Counted from the stretch's first letter, positions 55,301-64,000 are shown. The stretch is 64,000 bases of DNA from Lactarius indigo (GCA_025766275.1 JAFKAC010000101.1:62001-126000), one strand, 5' to 3'. Translations and numbers: made by a program. Notes: generated by a model not told the origin, from the letters alone.

Positions 55301-57166
55301 AAGGGGTCTCCAGTGGCGGAGGGCCTTGACGATCGCCAGGAGTTCAAGGTCGTAAATGTCATAATTTCGCTTGGCTTCGTTAAGGGTGGATGAGTAATAG
55401 CCAATAGGGTGTCGCTTCCCATCTGCTTTGCGTTGAAGAAGGACTGCGCCCGTAGCAAAGCCGGACGCGTCGACTTCTAGTTCGAATTGTTGAGTGAGAT
55501 CCGGATGCGCTAGGACGGGCTCGCTAGTGACAAGGGTTTTGAGGTCTTGGAATGCTTTTTCTTCTTCAGTTCCCCAGTGCCACTCGACGTTTTTGCGTGT
55601 AAGTTTGTTGAGAGGTCGGGCTTTAGTCGCGAAACCTCGTATGAAGGGTCGGTAAAAATTGCAGAAGCCTAGAAAAGAGCGGACGTCCTTAACTTTGGTT
55701 GGCGTGGGCCAGTCCTTAATTCCTGAAATTTTGACGGGGTCCATGCGTGTCACCCCCTTTTCAAGGATTACCCCCAGGTAATCCATGCGCGGGGAGTGGA
55801 AGAGACATTTCTCGAGCTTGTAATACAGATCGTGTTCCGCGGATACGCGGAGAACGTCTTTGACGGCTTCGATATGATCTGGTAGTGAGTGATGAAGTCC
55901 CGTAGCGATGCCGATATCGTCCATATACACCCGAATGACGGTTCCCCGTTGTTCATGCTTTGTAATAACATCCCTAAAGATGAAGTTCATCATAGTCTGG
56001 AACGTTGCCGGGGAGTTGGTTAAGCCGAAAAACATCACCGTGGGTTCGAATAAGCCGTAACGTGTTTTGAACGCCGCTTTTTCCTCGTCCCCTTCCTTGA
56101 TTCGTACGTTGTTGTACCCCCATCTAACGTCAAGTTTGGTGTAGATGTGAGCGTTGCTGAGATCAGTGATGAGGTCGGAAATGAGAGGGAGTGGGTATTG
56201 GTTGCGGATGGTAACCGCATTAATTTTTCGGTAGTCCTGAACAGGTCGTAACTTCCCATCCTTCTTTTTGATAAAGAAGAAGGATGACGCATAGGGAGAT
56301 TTCGAAGGTCGTATATATCCCTTCTTCAGTTGCTCATCGATCCATTCGCGTAGTTTCTTGTCCTCTTCTTGGGTCATCGGGTATATCTTGCAGTCAATTG
56401 CATCTGCGGTTCCGGGCTTGAACTCGATAGCATGGTCCCAGGGCCTGCTGGGCGGGAACCTGTCTGACGCCTCTTCACTGAAGAGACGTTCAAATTCCCG
56501 ATACTCAGGGGGTAACTCAGCTTTAGTGACATATTGTTGAGCAGCAATAGCGAGATCAGTAGCGGTAGCCCGGATTCGACACCCTTCCTCGAATTGTTGT
56601 CGTTGCTCGTCCGTGATAACGCAGGAGTGTATTATTTCGTAATCGTCGTTTTGAACGGTGGTTGAGGCAACGACCGGCGTTGTCTTGATATAAGGATTGA
56701 CTGATCGAATAATGATAGGGAGCATGTCTTCGTGGATGGCAGCTTGTGACCATTTGATGTGTGGGTCATAGATGGCGAGCCAGGGGTATCCTAACACGAT
56801 GTCTTCGTTGCCGATGTCTGTAATAAGGAAGCGTATTTCCTTATGAATGCCTTTAGTTTGGACGTCGATGTCTGTATAATGAGTAATACGCCCCGATTTA
56901 TTTTCTGTGTTGTCAATATTCCATATTTTCTTTGGGATGTCGAGTTGTTTAGTCCCAAGTCCCATCCTTTTTGCGAAGGATGGTTTCATGAAGCAATGCG
57001 TTGCTCCACTGTCAACTAGTGCTCGTATGTCAGCCATTGCGTAACTGGTGCGAATCGATACTGGAACTCTCATAGAACGATAGCGAGTCATGATTACACT
57101 GTTACAATTAACTGCCCTCACCCAGGCCGATGGGTTCAGGCGTCCTGAAAACCCTCCTTTTTCCAT
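52361..57166 (-). CDS. pol: Ty3/gypsy Pol polyprotein with chromodomain and long C-terminal extension
   Basis: 1601 residues from ATG 57166. Order: aspartic protease (ALVDSGATHCFMKPSFAKR); RT with FFIKKKDGKLRPVQDYRKIN, YGLFEPTVMFFGLTNSPATF and the catalytic VYMDDIGIA; RNase H (ELEVDASGFATGAVLLQ, VFSDHLNLQYW); integrase with an HHCC finger (GCAECQRHK) and a DDE core (IAVDFITKLP, RVISDRDPRFASK, GQSERTNQWLEQYL). A chromodomain follows (EYEIEKILD...YLVKWKGYPDSDNQW). About 400 more residues follow: Ser/Thr-rich and acidic stretches, a conserved-looking GGDPFILRLAPGSGFLYGK, and a final coiled coil (EDQLDRRIRQLQLDKEM). The chromodomain class targets integration to modified histones. The start lies 31 bases inside gag, in the -1 frame, so Pol is made by frameshifting or reinitiation. 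All catalytic residues are present. Confidence 0.92.
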   Translation of the reverse strand: MEKGGFSGRLNPSAWVRAVNCNSVIMTRYRSMRVPVSIRTSYAMADIRALVDSGATHCFMKPSFAKRMGLGTKQLDIPKKIWNIDNTENKSGRITHYTDIDVQTKGIHKEIRFLITDIGNEDIVLGYPWLAIYDPHIKWSQAAIHEDMLPIIIRSVNPYIKTTPVVASTTVQNDDYEIIHSCVITDEQRQQFEEGCRIRATATDLAIAAQQYVTKAELPPEYREFERLFSEEASDRFPPSRPWDHAIEFKPGTADAIDCKIYPMTQEEDKKLREWIDEQLKKGYIRPSKSPYASSFFFIKKKDGKLRPVQDYRKINAVTIRNQYPLPLISDLITDLSNAHIYTKLDVRWGYNNVRIKEGDEEKAAFKTRYGLFEPTVMFFGLTNSPATFQTMMNFIFRDVITKHEQRGTVIRVYMDDIGIATGLHHSLPDHIEAVKDVLRVSAEHDLYYKLEKCLFHSPRMDYLGVILEKGVTRMDPVKISGIKDWPTPTKVKDVRSFLGFCNFYRPFIRGFATKARPLNKLTRKNVEWHWGTEEEKAFQDLKTLVTSEPVLAHPDLTQQFELEVDASGFATGAVLLQRKADGKRHPIGYYSSTLNEAKRNYDIYDLELLAIVKALRHWRPLLAGSPHKIKVFSDHLNLQYWKSPQKISRRIAREVLELSEYDFEIHHIKGTSNGRADALLRRPDYDQGENDNEGVTVLPESVFARATTLEEPRHPHGRSEILPVEMIPEHPIYEQDIAKLKPWVDAHKLKDIEGTWYKDGRRVVTGGIHDKRTIIAAHHDSPVYGHPGIKRTLQLTERHYWWPQMKNDVQDYVKGCAECQRHKVNLRPIKAPLQPIYPKPEALPFETIAVDFITKLPISRGYDSILTVTDHDCTKAAIFIPCNEEITAEGTAALYVSHVFPRFGLPSRVISDRDPRFASKFMREICKILGISQNISTAYHPRTDGQSERTNQWLEQYLRFWVNERQDDWVRYLPMAEFTHNNWPNETTRESPFFLLSGFNPRADWTDRPSPIPQVSLRLDQFKQARQRAFSCMFRAQKSWVKHKDTPKFKEGDLVWLEGRHLRTHQPTAKLAAKRHGPFKVTQVMSPVNYRLELPTQWSIHDVFHIDLLTPYRETPTHGPNYQRPPPDLVDNEEEYEIEKILDSRRHGRRRRLQYLVKWKGYPDSDNQWIDKDDVFADEAVRDFKHSNPDRETHIRVASCRDKSPSPIHFMSSTRRNDQLALLSTLVNDSSTTLVNPDSTIDATAHGAAAGGSTTVQHEEDGPITSEELHQTLQRFPVPIQGTLDDDPTATQPAPPPMYALTNPDTGEPEVFLTEDKLFRLQAAVPRGTTTQRHEEIRTRMEGDGGAVAVGATAYRRLPTPNDEGTEGVLDEDEDEDELGDHYPIRHAFLNHEFYAEDPAATPYLVDAAGGPLHRGRVAVAQAARYTPMGERDPATRAIVPEGFRVNRGPDYIPFPIKLPNGPTVQASHVQVIRGGDPFILRLAPGSGFLYGKPLYVTPHLPKNNRAFIPHEEYFMLRDRHPTDLLLMRIGDVTLIQELRRFRQFAFAEDQLDRRIRQLQLDKEMVVQDKKDSLYRLERANILARMEDEAERMRQESKAD

Positions 57167-59100
57167 AATTGTTGGAGGATAATGTCCTTTACGTCGTCTG
57201 ATTCTCCTGCTACTCCGTTAAGCCAGTCGCTGGCGCGTTGTTGAGGGGGTACATCCTGTACCGCCCTGGTAGCGACTTCGGGTTCTTGTTGATGATAGTC
57301 GGTATCAATATACCGACTGGTCGATGCTTGGGGTTGGTAGTTCTCCTGTGGTTGTCTGCAGTCACGGGCCATGTGTCCGTCCTTTCTACAATTATAACAG
57401 GTGACTGGCCTTTGATTGTTACGTCCTCCTCCTCTCTGCAAAAATCCTCCCCTTGGTCGGTATGGGGGACGAGGGGCGAGTATATCTTCGGCCCCTGCAA
57501 GTCGCCCTCGGATTCGGTCTGCGGAAGTATCCATGGCATTTGGATCACGGGGTAGATTTCTTGGTTGCCAAGAGCTTCTTGGCGGTCCTTGCCACTGTCG
57601 TGATTGGCGTGGGCGTCCTTGTCCTTGTCCTGGTGGTACTCCTTTGTTCAATACTGCTTTAAGGTGGAGGTATTGCTGTTGGCGAGTAGTCGCGGCACTC
57701 TTCCATTCGCGATAGTTGCGGGGATTATCGAGGGTGTAGACCTTCTCATACAGGTCTTTTGGTAGCCCACTTGCGAATAGATCCAACGTCTGGGGATCAT
57801 CAAGCCGATATTGAGCGCGGCGTATCAATTGTTCGAACTGGGTGCAATACTCATCTAGATTGCCTCCGATCATTTTGACTCCTTTCTTGAGTTCGTATTG
57901 GGCTTGTTCTTGCTCCATGGTATTGCGGAAGCGCTGCATGAAGCTGCGCGTAACTTCATTCCATAGCCCTTCACTGGTACAGGGTATTCCAGCTTGTATC
58001 TGGCCGTTGAGCCAGGTGAGCATAGCTAATACCCATTCGCTAACGTTGACGCCTTTGATATAGGAGAGGAAAAGTAGGGCGCGTCGGTATGGGGTTGCCA
58101 TAATGCCTTCATCTGCATTCATGCCCCAATAGACATGCCATTGAGTGAGGAATGCTTCGACTTTTGCGCGTTCTCCATCGAACACTGTGGGTGCTTCGCC
58201 AGCTAATTTGTTACTTGGAGGGGGAACAATGGGACCGGCACCTGGTAATCCTCCTCCCGGAGGTCCTCCTCCTGGTGGCCCTCCTGGGAACCCTCCAGGA
58301 AATCCTTGAAATCCGGGCCCTCTTGATGGTGGTCCTTCTCCTCCTCCGGGTAGATCACCGGGGGGTCCGCCTCCTCCACTGGGAGGGTCAGCTACATCGG
58401 GTCCGATTGCGCGATGGATTGCTACGTCGTCGTCAGTCATTCGATGACCGGTATATGGGTTGATAGGAGCCAAATTGGCTCGTGACTCTTCTGCAATACG
58501 TCTCTGTTCTTCTAGGGCTATTTGATCCCTTGCCTCCGTAGTGAGCTGCAGCTCTTCGTGCGTGATGGTGGCAGTGGCCATTGCGACTGCTGGGCTGTGA
58601 ACGTGGATTACTTCGGGTTCGGGTTGGTGAATGGTAAGGGACTCAGTTCGTTGTATAATGTGATCGCCAATTGCTCCTAGGCTGGCGTCTTCTGCTGGTG
58701 TTGTTCCTCTGCTTGGTGATTGACTTTCGGATGCTTCCTCTCCGCTGACTCCCTCGTCTGTGTGCTCATGCGTTTGTCCGTCGATAGGACCGTAGTCTGC
58801 GCGGCTATTAAGCTCTCGCGCGTCGATATCGCAGTTATAGTTTCTTCCGGCTGGTCGTACGATGTCCCAGCGATGATCTATGGGATTCCAAGTAACCTCA
58901 GTCCAACAGAGGCGTTCGAAGTTGAACTCAACAGGTCGGAAACGGTTGGGACCGTTAAACTCTACGAAGTATCCGGTGTCTTCTCCTCGTTCTCTCCACT
59001 GGGCTGCTCCTAAGAATCTTGTAGGTACGTTGTGATCTCCTCGTCTTTCAATGTGATAGGGACGGACCGTCGTCCACTGGTCTCTGGTCGAGTACGCCAC
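57136..59100 (-). CDS. gag: Ty3/gypsy Gag of the near-intact element
   Basis: 654 codons open from just inside the 5' LTR. It starts with an acidic/polar N-terminus and then a Pro/Gly-rich stretch (GGGPPGGGLPGAG). The capsid-like retrotransposon Gag domain follows (VEAFLTQWHVYWGMNADEG, LWNEVTRSFMQRFRNTMEQE, DEYCTQFEQLIRRAQYRLDD). An Arg/Gln-rich region and a CCHC zinc knuckle CYNCRKDGHMARDC come next, and the end is LQQLWKKEGFQDA. The first codon of the open frame is GTG, and the first in-frame ATG lies near 58581, which would give 482 residues with the capsid and knuckle intact. The true start is therefore unresolved: non-AUG, spliced leader or internal ATG. Confidence 0.88.
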   Translation of the reverse strand: MAYSTRDQWTTVRPYHIERRGDHNVPTRFLGAAQWRERGEDTGYFVEFNGPNRFRPVEFNFERLCWTEVTWNPIDHRWDIVRPAGRNYNCDIDARELNSRADYGPIDGQTHEHTDEGVSGEEASESQSPSRGTTPAEDASLGAIGDHIIQRTESLTIHQPEPEVIHVHSPAVAMATATITHEELQLTTEARDQIALEEQRRIAEESRANLAPINPYTGHRMTDDDVAIHRAIGPDVADPPSGGGGPPGDLPGGGEGPPSRGPGFQGFPGGFPGGPPGGGPPGGGLPGAGPIVPPPSNKLAGEAPTVFDGERAKVEAFLTQWHVYWGMNADEGIMATPYRRALLFLSYIKGVNVSEWVLAMLTWLNGQIQAGIPCTSEGLWNEVTRSFMQRFRNTMEQEQAQYELKKGVKMIGGNLDEYCTQFEQLIRRAQYRLDDPQTLDLFASGLPKDLYEKVYTLDNPRNYREWKSAATTRQQQYLHLKAVLNKGVPPGQGQGRPRQSRQWQGPPRSSWQPRNLPRDPNAMDTSADRIRGRLAGAEDILAPRPPYRPRGGFLQRGGGRNNQRPVTCYNCRKDGHMARDCRQPQENYQPQASTSRYIDTDYHQQEPEVATRAVQDVPPQQRASDWLNGVAGESDDVKDIILQQLWKKEGFQDA

Positions 59101-59121
59101 AATTGAGGATCTTGGTCTTAA

Positions 59122-59628
59122 TGTTACGCTCCACCGGCGTTAGTCCGACCTGGACTCGTGAAAGGCGTAATCAACTTAGCGAAGTAGGTGAATGGGGATC
59201 ACGTGTCAACCCAACACAAGCTGAACAGGGGTGTTTCAGGCACACGCTGCAGCTGAAGAGACAGAAGGGTATCCCTTGGTGGATACAAGTGGAAGTACAC
59301 TTAGTTCGAGACTAAGGCAAGCGAAAGACGAGTCAAAGAGGTGGATTGAAGAAGACCAAGATGGAGACTCTTGGTCTTCCGAGTCAACTACTTATACAGG
59401 TACGCGCGGGCTTTAAAGCGCCGCTGGAACAGTAAGTAACGAATAGCGTAACTAGCTCGAACCCTAGTACAGCTATCCTAGGAATGAGTCATACATGAGT
59501 CACAATCACATGCAAACTACTATGCTGACTGATGCGAAGTAAGAGTCCATGACTAATACTGATACCGGACCGTAGTCATAACCGGTCATGAGTCGTGTGT
59601 AATGAGTCATCAAGTCCGTACCGTAACA
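59122..59628 (-). repeat. 5' LTR of the near-intact gypsy
   Basis: 507 bases, same ends as the 3' LTR. Twenty-one bases separate it from the first gag codon on the minus strand; no clear tRNA-complementary primer site was found there. Confidence 0.93.
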
Positions 59629-60033
59629 TACGGTACGATAGCTGACTGATGACAGGCGCCACTAATACTGGTAGTAGTGGTACTTGGTTCGAGGTACTTA
59701 CGCGATACGTTGGACGCTACTTTACTGTGACTCATAGCAGCGCTTGAAAGCCTGCTTGACTTGTATTTAAACTGTCTTGTGAAGACCAAGATACGCCATC
59801 TTGGTCTTCTTGAATCGTCACTTGTTTCTCTCTCTCTCTCCTTTCCTCGCTATCTTAGAGAAGTCGTCCGACTCCGCTTGAGACTCAGTTATTCGACTTG
59901 CCGGTGTACCTCCGAAGTATTCATCAAGGCAAGGGCTTGGACCTCCGCGTCTTCAAGTCGACAAGACCGTTATATCGCTAAGTTGTTATCGCCACTCCGT
60001 GCTCAAGTCGAGCTAACGTCGTGACGGCGTTAC
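59629..60033. repeat. LTR-like sequence in inverse orientation
   Basis: Begins TACGGTACGATAGCTGAC, which resembles the reverse of the family E LTR start (TGTTACGGTACGGAC), and ends GACGGCGTTACA about 405 bases later. Contains a TATTTAAA box near 59764 and a (TC)n run near 59828. Probably a related LTR whose first bases are shared with or lost at the junction. Confidence 0.45.
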
Positions 60034-60051
60034 AACAGGTGCTGGTGTAAA

Positions 60052-60420
60052 GAGATCAGAGTTTGCCAACTCTGACAATCATATCCACCACTACAATGAA
60101 TTGGGGCTGTTTGAGGATGAAAGAGACACAGCTCTGTCAATCTCTACAGATGGTGCTCAGCTCACCATGAAAAAGCAGTCCAATATGTGGCTCCTAATTG
60201 TTGTGCTGCTCAATCTCCCACCAGAGATGTGCTACAGAGCAAACAATATCATCATTCCACTTGCAATCCCAGGCCCATCAGCACCTGGGAACATTGAGTC
60301 CTTCATATATCCCCTTTTTGAAGAGATGGCAATGGCAAGTGTGGGGATGTGGACATGGGATGCTATTCACATAATGATCTGCCATAACTTTCATAACTCA
60401 TGGGCCATCCGACGGGAAGA
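60052..60420 (+). pseudogene. Plavaka-type transposase fragment
   Basis: One plus-strand frame reads YNELGLFEDERDTALSISTD, then DGAQLTMKKQSNMWLLIVVL, LPPEMCYRANNIII, PGPSAPGNIESFIYPLFEEM and GMWTWDA. The (S/Y)xDGAQLxxxK...W and IPGPxxPxNIxSFxxP blocks are diagnostic of Plavaka-type (Tnp2/CACTA-related) transposases common in Agaricomycetes. Only the central catalytic-domain segment is here; both ends are lost and repeats follow directly. Confidence 0.75.
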
Positions 60421-61010
60421 ACCCCTCATAACTCATGGGCCAACCGACGTCGGCCAACGCACAAAATTCTTCCGGAATTCATGGGCCACCTGATGTCGGT
60501 TCCGATGTAGGAATTGCTAAAGGAAGTAGCAATGTTTCCTTCTATAATGGAAGAATCAGATTTCTGGGTCATTTCCCAAAACAGATGAATAAACACTCAT
60601 TTATTTCCTGAAATGGAGGAATCATGACCCATGTTATTTCCTGAAATGGGAGTACCAAAACCCATTCTCAGAACATAAGATTTAACACCTGTGTTATTTC
60701 CTGAGATGGACCCATGTCATTCTCCCATTTCGGGAGAATCAAAACCCAAATTATTTCCGGAAACGGGGAAATCAAAACCCATATCATTTCCGAAAATGGG
60801 GAAATAAAAACCCATATCATTTCCGGAAACAGGAAATCAAAACCCAAATCATTTCCGGAAATGGGGAATCAAAACCCTATCATTTCCCGAACGGAAACCT
60901 TAACACCTGTGTCATTTTCCCAAAATGCGGAAATCAATACATGTGTTTCCTGAACAGAAATCCTAACACATATTATTTCCAGAAATGGAGGAATCAAAAC
61001 TTGTGTCACT
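60421..61010. repeat. Tandem array of ~32-base units
   Basis: 60386-60560 is the inverted relative of 35480-35640 (CATAACTCATGGGCC, GGAATTGCTAAAGGAAGTAGCAA). From 60590 to about 61000 lie a dozen or more imperfect copies of ATTTCCGGAAATGGGGAAATC plus AAAACCCATATC. The unit again centres on a palindrome (ATTTCCGGAAAT), like the array at 21816-35480. The ORF through it (60714-60953) mirrors the period. Confidence 0.75.
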
Positions 61011-61206
61011 TCCAGGAGTGGAAGTCTTAGCTTTCCGTTTAACTTACCAAAATCACCTTCAGTAGCTTTCTGGAATCCAAGAAATAACATAATAACCAAC
61101 TTCCATGAGTTATCTATGATGGAAGCATCACTTCCCTTGTAATTCCTGTAATGTAGAGATTGCCTTCCATTGTGATACATGAAATAAGTGGAGTGATATC
61201 ATTGAT

Positions 61207-62130
61207 TTACAGTTTATGGGAATAGATCAGAACTAGGATACACCTATACATAGTCTCTAAATGTTTTAATGGAGAAGAGGTGATTGGGATTAGTGCCTTT
61301 ACAGAACTCCTAGATAGTTCCTCCCATGCATGTGCTTGGCAAGATGCATATGCTTCATGGCCAGGAAGCAGCACCTGTGCTGCCATATCCATCCTGGTCT
61401 TCCAATGCTCCGCCTTGGAATGAAAGTAAGCCAGAATCCATATGGCTTCATTATGAATACTGTGTTGTTCTTCCTTCCACCTCTCAAACTGAGCTTTTGC
61501 ACGAAGCCAATGAACTCAGTTAACTGAAATATCTGTAAGCATTCATCATATGGCAATGGATGTTGGCCTACACTCATCCATCCAAGTTCCATCATGCCTT
61601 TCAGAGACCCCAAAGCTCCATATCCATGGGAGCTGTTTATTGTGTTGTCCCACCTGTGCTGCTCCAAGGATGGTTGTGCTGATGCGAAGATCTGTGGGGT
61701 GGAGGGGTGGTAATTCCGGAAAGTCTCCGGATTCTTCCTGGAGCCTGAGGTATGCATCCCACGCCATGCAATAGTTCCGGGCATGCTCATGGACTGTGCT
61801 ATCAACACCATGAACTGCAGTCCATGCACGGGTCTTTGTCTTTTGTGTACAGGCATCCCACACTTGTGTTCGGAAGAGTGCAGACTTGAATCCTAAAGCA
61901 AGGTGGATCCTGTGGATGGAATCATTTGCCTGAGCATAGCGTAGCTTAGCTTCCTTCATTGCAAGAGACTTGATACCGTGGCTTGAACACCACTCCCATC
62001 CAAGGGATGACGGAAGAAGGAGGGGAATGTCCTCAACATTGGAACTTTCCATTCCCGAGCCATCAGAAGTTGGGGCGCCATGGTAATGGCCAGAAGGTCC
62101 AAGGCCAGGATTTCCAGACACTGTGGGCAT
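61207..62130 (-). pseudogene. TE-associated basidiomycete protein (C-terminal part), frameshifted
   Basis: Reverse frames at 62130-61546 and 61392-61207, with a shifted stretch between, give SLAMKEAKLRYAQANDSIHR, HLALGFKSALFRTQVWDA, a TTILGAAQVGQHNKQLPWIW block, and DGTWMDE. Then come an RxxAQxxRWxEE-like part and AAQVLLPGHEAYASCQAHAW. From memory this is the C-terminal module of KDZ- or Plavaka-associated proteins that are very abundant in Agaricomycetes. Frames change around 61550 and 61400, so it is a pseudogene. The Plavaka transposase piece 0.8 kb away is on the opposite strand. Confidence 0.55.
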
Positions 62131-62844
62131 TTTAAGATGTTAAGGTGGCTTTCATGCTAATTTAATAGAAAACATATTCCAAAAGTGTTTCAAAAATAAG
62201 TGCACAAAACATCATGATTACATTCATAATATAGTCAGCAATGAGTTTAGGATGAAAGTACTTGATACACACTAATTACATTCACAATGAATCCAATCAT
62301 ATGATTCCCATGTGCCCATCAAAGTAATTGACAATGAGTATGGATAATCTATCTTAAAGATATTGTGAAAAATATTTTCAATATTATTCAAATATATTCA
62401 AGTGCTTCACTGAGAAAATATCCGACACGAGACCCGATGTCGTGACATCGTGACTCAATAACATCGAGACTCTCGATATCGAGTCACATGTCCTGTTCAG
62501 AAGTCGGAGAGTAGTCGGAGTCTGTCGCCGCGGTCCGGAGGTCACAGACAATCCGACGAGAGTCGTTTGGCAGTCAGACGACGAACCTGGAGCGGACATG
62601 GACACCCGACGCATGCTAGGAGGTCAACGTTCAGTGTCCAATTGGCTCTTCTGGATGACGCTCGACCGTTGGCACTGACCTCGGGTGATATGTCGGGCTC
62701 AACGTTGCGCTCCAGTGTCGAGTCTGTCGACCCCTTAACTGTACATCTATTTTCGCGCAAGCCTCCCACCGATCTCCAAGACTCCGTCGACGCTCCTCGA
62801 CTCGGAGCGATCTCAATTCACCGACCCGGGTTCACCAGACATCG
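62131..62844. other. Boundary region, no gene supported
   Basis: AT-rich to about 62400, then a sharp rise in GC and CpG that marks the return to non-repeat sequence. A plus ORF at 62567-62848 might be a 5' exon of the next gene, but no splice junction was established. Confidence 0.45.
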
Positions 62845-63583
62845 ATGAGGACGCGTGTCAAAGTTGGGGACATTAAGTTCACGGCAGGTGGTGCCAGCTT
62901 GTCGTCCTCGCTAACCAGCTGGCAGGACATCGGCAGTGTTGTCACTGCCTTCAAACTAGTGGCAGCCACCATCAAGACGTGCCAGGAAGCGTGGTCGATG
63001 TGCGCGGATGCAGGCTCTCCGAGGACGACGTCTACTTTGAAAATGTCTTGAGAATCGCTGGGTCGGCGCTGGTATGTGTTCACACCTTCTCCAGGTTTTA
63101 AACACGAAATTTTCTAGAGAACCATTCGTCCTCGCGTCCCAACAATTCCTACACCCCTTACTATCGCGACTGTCGCCGTCTCCCAAACGGTCTGCCCCTA
63201 TCACAGACGTTGTCACTGCAAGCAACATATCCGAGGTACACGGGAACCGACTCTACCAGCTTTAGTGGCATTAGACGAGGTGAGTCGGCCTTTGATCGTG
63301 AACTCCAGTTCACCCATAACCTCTAGGATGCTCACGCAGATGCTGCGTCGCTCAGGACTCTTCAAGCCTCGGAGCTCCAGGACTGGATCATTAGCAACAA
63401 CGGGCTCACCTTACCAGAGTCGAAGCGCAAGGACGGTACGTCGCAAATTCTGGACCCGGAACAATGTTAACAAATACTCATTGCACAGATCTCATTTTCA
63501 AGTCCCCCGAGTTCGCGCAAGTCTCCCAATCATCCATCGACGAAGAGGAGGGCTCTCATTGGACCTGGCTACTGTACAGTTAA
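62845..63583 (+). CDS. Unidentified multi-exon gene
   Basis: The 3' exons are well supported by phase: about 63014-63071 (SEDDVYFENVLRIAGSAL), 63118-63279 (TIRPRVPTIPTPLTIATVAV to PALVALDE), 63327-63435 (DAHADAASLRTLQASELQDW) and 63489-63583 (DLIFKSPEFAQVSQSSIDEE, ending LLYS). Introns of 46, 47 and 53 bases have GT-AG borders and join in frame. The 5' end is unsure: an ATG at 62845 opens a frame (SSSLTSWQDIGSVVTAFKLV) that would need a 35-base intron to join, shorter than usual. The 3' end could also be spliced onwards, since an open frame follows to about 63836. I do not recognise the product. Confidence 0.45.
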
Positions 63584-64000
63584 GTCACATCCAGCCACTC
63601 GCATCACAGACGTGAATCTGCGCCTGCGCCGTTCTCTGGTTCTACGATGTACTGGCAACCCTCTGGCGACAACTTGACTACGGAAGCCATCGAAATCGTC
63701 AAAAGGGCTTGCGACAAGCGATCGAGATATTGACCCCGACACTACGCTTGCCAACATCGACCCCAAAACCCCCGTGGAAAGCAGCAACGCTAAATAAAAA
63801 AAGGAAGTTCATGTAATTACATTGTGACGTATCATAAAACGACTCCGTTAATCGATTACTGTATATCCATTGTCCCCTCGACTTGCCTTTTTCGTTTTCG
63901 CTGCATGGACTGCTGCAGCTTACCTCGGCCGCCCTGCTACTTGTCTCCCACCACCTTGTCTCCGTCCTATTACATCGTCGTTCTCTATCTTACCTTTGTC
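63584..64000. other. Window end, no gene assigned
   Basis: The first 250 bases may be a further exon of the preceding gene (a frame with FYDVLATLWRQLDYG). The final 150 bases are pyrimidine-rich and could be the promoter of a gene outside the window. Confidence 0.35.

Larger units (their letters stand above)
51822..59628 (-). mobile_element. Near-intact Ty3/gypsy chromodomain retrotransposon
   Basis: 7,807 bases with 507-base LTRs (51822-52328 and 59122-59628) that differ at six positions by eye. Orientation is minus: 5' LTR 59122-59628, gag 59100-57136, pol 57166-52361, polypurine tract 52329-52340, 3' LTR 51822-52328. Both ORFs are open, so it may have moved recently. The flanking 5-base sequences (ctcct left, tacgg right) do not match. 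That suggests recombination with another copy or a deletion at one side. The solo LTR at 22844-23350 belongs to the same family. Confidence 0.93.

Noticed and set aside
59629..60033. A target duplication linking the gypsy at 51822-59628 to its right flank
   Set aside because: The five bases on either side differ, so I do not claim a normal insertion there.
63074..63265. Frame joining exons through a 23-base intron at 63072-63094
   Set aside because: Too short for a fungal intron; the alternative 46-base intron (63072-63117) gives a consistent phase with the next exons.

Overview
This window looks like a transposon-rich chromosomal segment of a filamentous basidiomycete, probably Agaricomycetes. 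Support: genes cut by many 45-70 base GT-AG introns, a nuclear OXA1-type mitochondrial insertase gene, hAT with BED finger, Plavaka-type and Ty3/gypsy elements, and a large population of solo LTRs. No tRNA, rRNA or CRISPR was recognised.

Layout. (1) 1-12940: a tandem triplication of a ~4.4-4.7 kb unit. Each unit has a plus-strand nine-exon DUF2235 alpha/beta-hydrolase gene (449-2328, 4871-6842, 9571-11514), all three open, and a minus-strand DUF202 membrane-protein gene (3603-4093, 8335-8828, 12353-12857) that is decayed in the first two units. (2) 12941-15622: OXA1/YidC-family gene, converging on a 5'-truncated LRR-like gene. (3) 15661-21815: a hAT transposon with terminal inverted repeats whose transposase is broken by solo LTRs A and C, C itself holding solo LTR D. 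(4) 21816-35480: a palindromic minisatellite array split by solo LTRs B and E and by an 11.3 kb Ty3/gypsy element (23453-34767). That element has decayed gag-pol on the minus strand and, antisense to it, a three-gene cassette of related, intact, spliced genes (24101-25617, 25857-26517, 26684-27279); the first carries an exact Zn2Cys6 cysteine pattern. This cassette is the best candidate here for an undescribed system. (5) 35500-51800: a graveyard of nested LTRs, two decayed gypsy copies, a 546-base foldback element and two fragments of orphan basidiomycete families. (6) 51822-59628: a nearly intact chromodomain Ty3/gypsy element (two long ORFs, LTRs differing at 6 of 507 sites). (7) 59629-62130: LTR-like sequence, Plavaka transposase fragment, a second tandem array and a TE-associated pseudogene. 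(8) 62131-64000: return to apparently host sequence, with an unidentified multi-exon gene.

A recurring process is loss of CpG. All 19 differences between the two LTRs of the 11.3 kb element are CpG transitions, most stop codons in its gag-pol fit CGA to TGA, and an old gypsy copy has lost many arginines relative to its young relative at 51822-59628. This fits DNA-methylation-driven decay of repeats. The antisense cassette in the same element nevertheless remains open. All splice models were made by eye from phase and GT-AG signals; family names are from memory and were not searched.
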